From an uncultured Dialister sp. (lineage in GTDB: Bacteria > Bacillota > Negativicutes > Veillonellales > Dialisteraceae): a stretch of DNA of 26,793 nt. Position numbers and translations under genes: made by a program. The stretch covers positions 1-26,793 of the forward strand of contig NZ_UPZP01000022.1 in NCBI RefSeq assembly GCF_900538805.1, written 5' to 3'. Below, piece after piece: positions 22,821-26,793 of this stretch. The notes under the pieces were generated by a model. The model saw only the letters and a list, made by a program, of their open reading frames with translations. It had not been told where the DNA came from and did not search any database. Position 1 is the stretch's first letter; every line of letters starts with the position of its first letter.

Positions 22821-23581
22821 TCATCCTCCTTTCCGAGGTAGGCTTCAATAACCTTTGGATTGTTCTGTACTTCTTCCGGCACGCCTTCCGCCAGTTTTTT
22901 ACCGAAGTTGACTACCATGACATGGTCGCAGAGGGTCATGACCAGGTGCATGTCGTGTTCGATGAGGATGATGGTGGTACCGAATTTTTCGCGGATATTA
23001 TGAATCAGTTCAGTGAGGGCCGCGGTTTCGCTGTCGTTCATGCCGGCTGCCGGTTCATCAAGAAGCACCAGCTTGGGCTGGGTGGCCAGGGCTCTGGCAA
23101 TTTCCAGTTTTCTCTGTTTGCCGTAGGGCAGTTCCGTAGCCAGACGGTCTGCGTCTGCTTCAAGGCCTACAAACCGCAGGAGTTCCATGGCCTCTTCCCT
23201 TGCTTCCTTTTCTTCCTTCTTCTGGGCGGAGGTGTGGAGGAAGCTGGCCAGAAGGCCCGATTTCAAACGGTCATGATGGCCGACGAGGATATTTTCCAGC
23301 ACCGTCATGCCGGAGAAAAGGCGAATGTTCTGGAAGGTACGGGCAATGCCCATATTGATAATCTGGTAGGGTTTCTTTCCTTCGATGGACTGTCCGTCGA
23401 AGAGGATATCCCCTTCCGTCACCTGGTATACGCCGGTGATCAGGTTGAAAATGGTGGTCTTGCCGGCGCCGTTCGGTCCGATGACGCCGAAGATTTCTCC
23501 TTTTTCCACGGAGAAGGACATATTGGAAACAGCAGTCAAACCGCCGAACTGTTTCACTACGTTTTTCATTTCAAGAAGCAT
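22817..23581 (-). CDS. livG: Branched-chain amino acid ABC transporter ATPase LivG
   Basis: A 254-aa ATPase partner of LivF, with Walker A GPNGAGKTT, a LivG-type signature ELPYGKQRKLEIARALATQPKLVLLDEPAAGMN (the PYGKQR form replaces canonical LSGGQ), and H-loop LIEHDMHLVMTLCDHVMV. I use the ATG at 23581 (MLLEMKNVVKQFGG): it shares one base with the livM TAA (TAATG) and has GGAGG upstream. The ORF extends 20 codons further into livM without justification. It hydrolyses ATP to drive transport through LivH/LivM. Confidence 0.95.
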
Positions 23582-24543
23582 TACTGATTTCCTCCTTCTG
23601 CAGAAGCTTTCTGCTTTTTGCTGAATTTGCGGGAAATCCATTTCACAGCGTCATAGGAAAGGATGCCGTCAGGACGGAAGGCCATGAGGGCTACCAGCAT
23701 GAGGCCGTAGATAATGTCTCTGTATTCCGCCATGGCGCGGAGAGATTCCGGAATAATGGTAAGCACGGTGGCGCCCAGGATGGAACCCCAGAGAACGTTG
23801 CTGCCGCCGAATACGGTGTAAACCAGGATATCAACCACCTTGTTCCAGGAGAAGTCGGTGGGGCTGATGAAGAAGGTGGCATGGGCATAGAGGGCACCTG
23901 CTACGCCGGCGAAGAAGGCACTGAAGAGGAAGGCCATCATCTTGTATTCCACCACGTTGATGCCGGTGAGGGATGCGGCGTATTCATCTGCCTTCACAGC
24001 TGCCCAGGCGCGGCCGATGCGGGAATGTTCCAGACGGTACCAGAAGGTGACCACTGCAATGACGATGATAAGAAGGACGATGTTCATCACCAGCTGGCCG
24101 CCGGTCTGGGAGTCGATTTCCAGAGCGTCCAGAAGGCCCATGTCGCTGGCGTAGTCGGAAAGAACGCTGGCCATGGAGGGAATGCCGGAGAAGCCCAGGG
24201 CACCGTGGGTGATGTCAAGGTTCAGGGCAATAACGCGGACCACTTCGCCGAAGCCCATGGTGGCAATGGCCAGGTACAGACCGCGGAGACGAATGGTAGG
24301 CATACCGATAATCAAAGCAACGAAGGTGGCAAAGAGGCCGCCCATCACAATACCCACCGGCATGGGAACGCCGTACTGGGTGGTAACAATAGCAGAAGTG
24401 TAAGCCCCCAGGCTCATAAAGCCTGCATTGCCCAGGGAAAGGATACCGGTGCACACGGTCATGTAGACGGTGAGAGCCAGGATAATGTTAATGCATACAA
24501 AGGTGAATACCTGCAGGAAGTAGCCATTTAAAATTTCATCCAT
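23581..24543 (-). CDS. livM: Branched-chain amino acid ABC transporter permease LivM
   Basis: A 320-aa inner-membrane permease with about nine hydrophobic segments. LivM landmarks are GILSLGNAGFMSLGAYTSAIV, GLYLAIATMGFGEVVRV, and the ABC-coupling region RIGRAWAAVKADEYAASLTGINVVEYKMMAFLFSAFFAGVAGALYAH. It forms the channel with LivH. The start codon overlaps the livH stop as TAATG, with AGGAGG upstream. The usual length is 300-425; there is no long N-terminal extension. Confidence 0.95.
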   Translation of the reverse strand: MDEILNGYFLQVFTFVCINIILALTVYMTVCTGILSLGNAGFMSLGAYTSAIVTTQYGVPMPVGIVMGGLFATFVALIIGMPTIRLRGLYLAIATMGFGEVVRVIALNLDITHGALGFSGIPSMASVLSDYASDMGLLDALEIDSQTGGQLVMNIVLLIIVIAVVTFWYRLEHSRIGRAWAAVKADEYAASLTGINVVEYKMMAFLFSAFFAGVAGALYAHATFFISPTDFSWNKVVDILVYTVFGGSNVLWGSILGATVLTIIPESLRAMAEYRDIIYGLMLVALMAFRPDGILSYDAVKWISRKFSKKQKASAEGGNQ

Positions 24544-25424
24544 TACGGTCTGCCTCCTTTGCCTGCCTTGGAGAACAAGCCTTCAGGGCGAATGAAGAGA
24601 ATGAGAATGATAATGCCAAATGCCACCGCATCGCGGTAGGTGGAAGAGCCGTAGGCCACGGCGAATACTTCCGCAATGCCCAGGATGAAGCCGCCGGCCA
24701 TGGCGCCTTCCACATTGCCAAGGCCCCCCATGATGAGCACGGCCAGACCCTTGAGGCCCATGGATGTACCCATGGTAGGTTCGATGGCGTTGAAGGAAAG
24801 TCCGATGAGCACACCGGCTGCAGCGCCTAAGGCAGACGCCAGCATGACGGTGAAGGTAATGATGCGGCTGGTATTGATACCCAGGAGGCCTGCGGTCTCC
24901 GCATTTTCAGAGGTCGCTCTCACTGCTTTGCCGATTTTTGTCTTGTTCAGCATAACTGTAAGGAGAGCCATGAGGACCACGGCGGTGCCCAGGGAAATAA
25001 TCTGGATACCGGAGATTTTAAATACACCGAAGTCCATGAGGCCGTTCCCGAAGGTAGCCGGGAACGAACGGGTCTGGGGCCCCCAGACCATAAGTGCCAC
25101 GCTTTCCAGGAAAGTGGACACACCGATAGTACTGATTAATGGAGCCAGATGAGTAACTTTGCGGCGGCGGAGCGGACGGAGTGCAAAGATTTCCAGTCCA
25201 TAACCTAATACGGCACCGCCGATCATGGCGCCGATGAGTGCCGGGAAAATGCCCAGTCCCGCTTCCGTTACCAGAAGCAGGCCGATGTAAGCGCCGATCA
25301 TAAAGATGCCGCCATGTGCCATGTTGACGATGTTCAATACGCCGAATACCAGCGTATAGCCGATGGCAATGACCGCATAGGCGCTTCCCAGCGTTAAACC
25401 GTTGACAAGCTGTTGAAAAAACAC
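24543..25424 (-). CDS. livH: Branched-chain amino acid ABC transporter permease LivH
   Basis: A 293-aa permease with about eight hydrophobic segments. It shows the LivH N-terminus FFQQLVNGLTLGSAYAVIAIGYTLVFGVLNIVNMAHGG and the coupling segment KIGKAVRATSENAETAGLLGINTSRIITFTVMLASALGAAAGVL. The start is uncertain. The reading frame is open to 25574, but that lies inside the T-box leader, upstream of terminator 2. I choose the GTG at 25424, 9-10 nt after GAAAGGGG; TTG at 25433 and ATG at 25460 are alternatives with poorly placed ribosome sites. It is the first gene of livHMGF, controlled by the compound T-box leader. Confidence 0.88.
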   Translation of the reverse strand: MFFQQLVNGLTLGSAYAVIAIGYTLVFGVLNIVNMAHGGIFMIGAYIGLLLVTEAGLGIFPALIGAMIGGAVLGYGLEIFALRPLRRRKVTHLAPLISTIGVSTFLESVALMVWGPQTRSFPATFGNGLMDFGVFKISGIQIISLGTAVVLMALLTVMLNKTKIGKAVRATSENAETAGLLGINTSRIITFTVMLASALGAAAGVLIGLSFNAIEPTMGTSMGLKGLAVLIMGGLGNVEGAMAGGFILGIAEVFAVAYGSSTYRDAVAFGIIILILFIRPEGLFSKAGKGGRP

Positions 25425-25491
25425 GATCTTCAATCCCCTTTCCAAAATAAGAAGGCCCATGCCTTCATTTCTATGAAAGAACGAATGGTAT

Positions 25492-25535
25492 AAAAAACGC
25501 CCCTGCTGCAATCTGGCGTCATTGCAGCAGGGGCG
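25492..25535 (-). terminator. livH leader terminator 2
   Basis: CGCCCCTGCTGCAAT and ATTGCAGCAGGGGCG form a perfect 15-bp stem (25498-25535) followed by six T on the minus strand. Confidence 0.9.
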
Positions 25536-25602
25536 AATTGGAATCCGCGGTACCACCCTGTATTTATCACTCACTGATTTTGGAGTATTTCAAATGGCCC
25601 AT

Positions 25603-25638
25603 AAAAAACGCCCCTATTTCCTTTCGGAAATAGGGGCG
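25603..25638 (-). terminator. livH leader terminator 1
   Basis: CGCCCCTATTTCC and GGAAATAGGGGCG form a perfect 13-bp stem around GAAA (25609-25638), followed by six T on the minus strand. Confidence 0.9.
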
Positions 25639-25993
25639 ACATGCGCGGTACCACCCTACATTATACTCTGTCATCATCATCCGTAACGTGGATAAACGCC
25701 TCTGTTTACTATGTTCAACAAAGGGGCTCACAGGTGATAGTCAATATTGGAATGCACCGGCTTGCACCATCCGCCGGCTCTCTATGCCATGGACCAATAT
25801 ATCCCTTGTCCCGATCATCGCTTGTAAGGCCTGTAACGCAGGCGGCGTCGAAAACTACTTGGTTCATTTTCGAAACTCCCGGGTGAGCTTCACTCCTATC
25901 CGCCGCTGACTCGCACCAGCCGTCAGCTCTCTTGGCGCTTCATGGAATGCATATCCCGATCCTTGCCATTCGTTCTTTCGTGTTATGGTTGAT

Positions 25994-26021
25994 ATTATAC
26001 TGCCTTGATGAAAAAAGTCAA
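25994..26021 (-). promoter_or_regulatory. livHMGF promoter
   Basis: TTGACT (26016-26021) and TATAAT (25994-25999) with a 16-nt spacer on the minus strand. The predicted transcript starts near 25987. Confidence 0.8.
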
Positions 26022-26093
26022 TAGGATTTTTGAAATAAATCTGTAAAGCTTTGGTGTCATTGACGGCAGGCGCCGCCATGCCTCCTCTCCATA

Positions 26094-26122
26094 TTACCTT
26101 TTTCCCCGATTTATGATAAAAT
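26094..26122 (+). promoter_or_regulatory. Possible promoter of the ACT-domain gene
   Basis: TTACCT (26094-26099) and TAAAAT (26117-26122), 17-nt spacer; TATGAT at 26112-26117 is an alternative -10. It is divergent from the livH promoter. Confidence 0.35.
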
Positions 26123-26164
26123 CACTGTAACACGGAGCGGAAGGCTCTGATGAAGGAGGATACT

Positions 26165-26578
26165 ATGTTACACCAGGTTTCTATTTTCACTGCCAATACC
26201 AAAGGCGCATTAAGCAAAATGACCGCCATTCTGGCTAAGAACGACATCAATATTTACACCATGCTGGCCACGGACAGCGCGGAATTCGGCATTGTCCGTC
26301 TTATTGTGGACAAATCGGAAGAAGCCAGGAAGGCCCTGGAAAAAGAAGGCTACCAGTGCCGGGTGGACCTGGTGCTGGCGGTGGATATGAAATCCGATAA
26401 GCCCGGCACCCTGGACCATATCCTTTCGGACCTGCAGAATGCCAACGTCATGATCCGCTATCTCTATATTTCCTTCGACCGCCGAAGCGGCTCACCCATT
26501 GCGGTGTTCTCTACCACCGAATCGGAAACGGAAGCCTTCCTCAAAGGAAAAGGCTACCACCTGATGGACCGCTTCTAA
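26165..26578 (+). CDS. Tandem ACT-domain protein
   Basis: A 137-aa protein made almost wholly of two ACT domains (about 2-66 and 70-137), beginning MLHQVSIFTANTKGALSKMTAILAKNDINIYTMLATDSAEFGIVRLIV. ACT domains bind amino acids and usually regulate enzymes; a stand-alone pair is likely a sensor or regulatory subunit, but its partner is not identifiable. The start at 26165 follows AAGGAGG at 5 nt; an ATG five codons upstream (MKEDT) would place this site inside the gene. It is the only plus-strand gene in the window, divergent from the amino-acid-regulated livHMGF unit, which fits an amino-acid-sensing role but does not prove one. A terminator follows directly. Confidence 0.9.
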   Translation: MLHQVSIFTANTKGALSKMTAILAKNDINIYTMLATDSAEFGIVRLIVDKSEEARKALEKEGYQCRVDLVLAVDMKSDKPGTLDHILSDLQNANVMIRYLYISFDRRSGSPIAVFSTTESETEAFLKGKGYHLMDRF

Positions 26579-26589
26579 CAAACTTTGAA

Positions 26590-26614
26590 ACTGCGGAAAC
26601 CCGCAGTTTTTTTA
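26590..26614 (+). terminator. Terminator of the ACT-domain gene
   Basis: AACTGCGG and CCGCAGTT form a GC-rich stem around a short A-rich loop, followed by a run of T. It starts about 12 nt after the stop codon. Confidence 0.85.
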
Positions 26615-26633
26615 TTTCACTTTTTCATCATGC

Positions 26634-26664
26634 TATAATAAGAGAGAGAATGCAAATGATTCTC
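26634..26664 (+). promoter_or_regulatory. Possible promoter with Fur-like box
   Basis: TATAAT (26634-26639) is followed by GAGAATGCAAATGATTCTC (26646-26664), a 19-bp interrupted palindrome with 6-bp perfect ends that resembles a Fur operator. No gene starts before the window edge; the -35 is weak. Confidence 0.4.
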
Positions 26665-26703
26665 TAGGGAAGCGCTGATTAAATCGTTATCGGATTTCAT
26701 TCT

Positions 26704-26790
26704 TGTATTTTTATTTAATGCAAGGAATCAGTCGACGCGAATAGCGAGCTATTTAAGGAGACTGATGACGCAGCATTGGATAAAAATACA
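26704..26790. repeat. Nested three-helix stem-loop at right edge
   Basis: Three nested inverted pairs: an outer 18-nt pair (26705-26722 with 26773-26790, 2 mismatches), a middle ATCAGTC (26727-26733) with GACTGAT (26760-26766), and an inner AATAGC (26740-26745) with GCTATT (26748-26753). This could be a mobile-element end, a MITE or a structured RNA. No gene is seen in 26665-26793. Confidence 0.55.
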
Positions 26791-26793
26791 TAT

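Larger units (their letters stand above)
25492..25987 (-). ncRNA. Compound T-box leader of livHMGF: Leu and Ile sensors, two terminators
   Basis: Read on the minus strand. Sensor a has AGAGAGC (25926-25932) with TGGTGCGAG, candidate specifier CTC (Leu, 25885-25887) and Stem III-like GCCTGCGTTACAGGC (25829-25843). No T-box follows it. Sensor b then begins: AGAGAGC (25777-25783) with TGGTGCAAG, candidate specifier ATC (Ile, 25736-25738) and Stem III-like ATCCACGTTACGGAT (25679-25693). T-box 1 AGGGTGGTACCGCGC (25643-25657) precedes terminator 1, and T-box 2 (25545-25559) precedes terminator 2. In both sensors the specifier triplet lies 10 nt before the end of GAGC/GAGT and is followed by ACC, which supports the alignment. 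The order sensor-sensor-antiterminator-antiterminator is unusual. Confidence 0.85.

Noticed and set aside
25425..25574. Extended livH start at 25574
   Set aside because: It would begin within the T-box/terminator region and add about 50 residues not typical of LivH; the ribosome-site spacing favours a start near 25424-25433.

Overview
The window looks like chromosome from a diderm Firmicute of the class Negativicutes (Dialister/Veillonellaceae-like, by inference). It combines Firmicute regulation (T-box leaders, strong Shine-Dalgarno sites, YolD beside a Y-family polymerase) with outer-membrane biology (a TonB-dependent receptor). All protein genes except the last lie on the minus strand, so transcription runs from high to low coordinates.

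Layout, left to right: an EamA/DMT exporter (283-1164); an AEC-family carrier (1972-2922); a YolD-like protein and a Y-family DNA polymerase behind a possible SOS operator (3090-4656); the branched-chain amino acid binding lipoprotein LivJ with an isoleucine-type T-box leader (5827-7422); a FeoA-FeoB fusion followed by a TonB-dependent receptor (8090-12561); a housekeeping run of polA, coaE, a lytic transglycosylase, two unrecognised genes and a ketopantoate-reductase-family gene (13565-19832); a DUF234-type AAA ATPase with its own palindromic promoter (20515-22013); the transporter operon livH-livM-livG-livF with a long compound T-box leader (22098-26021); and a divergent double-ACT-domain protein (26165-26578). 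The window ends with a Fur-like box and a nested stem-loop that runs up to the edge.

Two things stand out. First, the livHMGF leader appears to contain two complete T-box sensor domains in series, one reading CTC (Leu) and one reading ATC (Ile). They are followed by two antiterminator/terminator modules in series. The livJ leader has one Ile sensor followed by two terminators. Together they suggest two-amino-acid control of a LIV uptake system whose genes are split over about 15 kb.

Second, roughly 4 kb of the window consists of hairpin-rich, GC-rich non-coding islands built from a shared kit of modules. In several modules the loop is conserved in sequence and exact length while the stem changes in sequence but still pairs: 43-nt loops closed by 7-8 bp, 10-bp hairpins with a 4-nt loop, and 23-nt or 20/21-nt loops closed by 9 or 7 bp. 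Other units of about 160 bp carry GAAATGCACCCC terminal inverted repeats. The islands sit at transcription-unit boundaries, between the stop codon of one unit and the promoter of the next, and in at least two cases they supply the stop codon of the gene. I recognise no named family for them.
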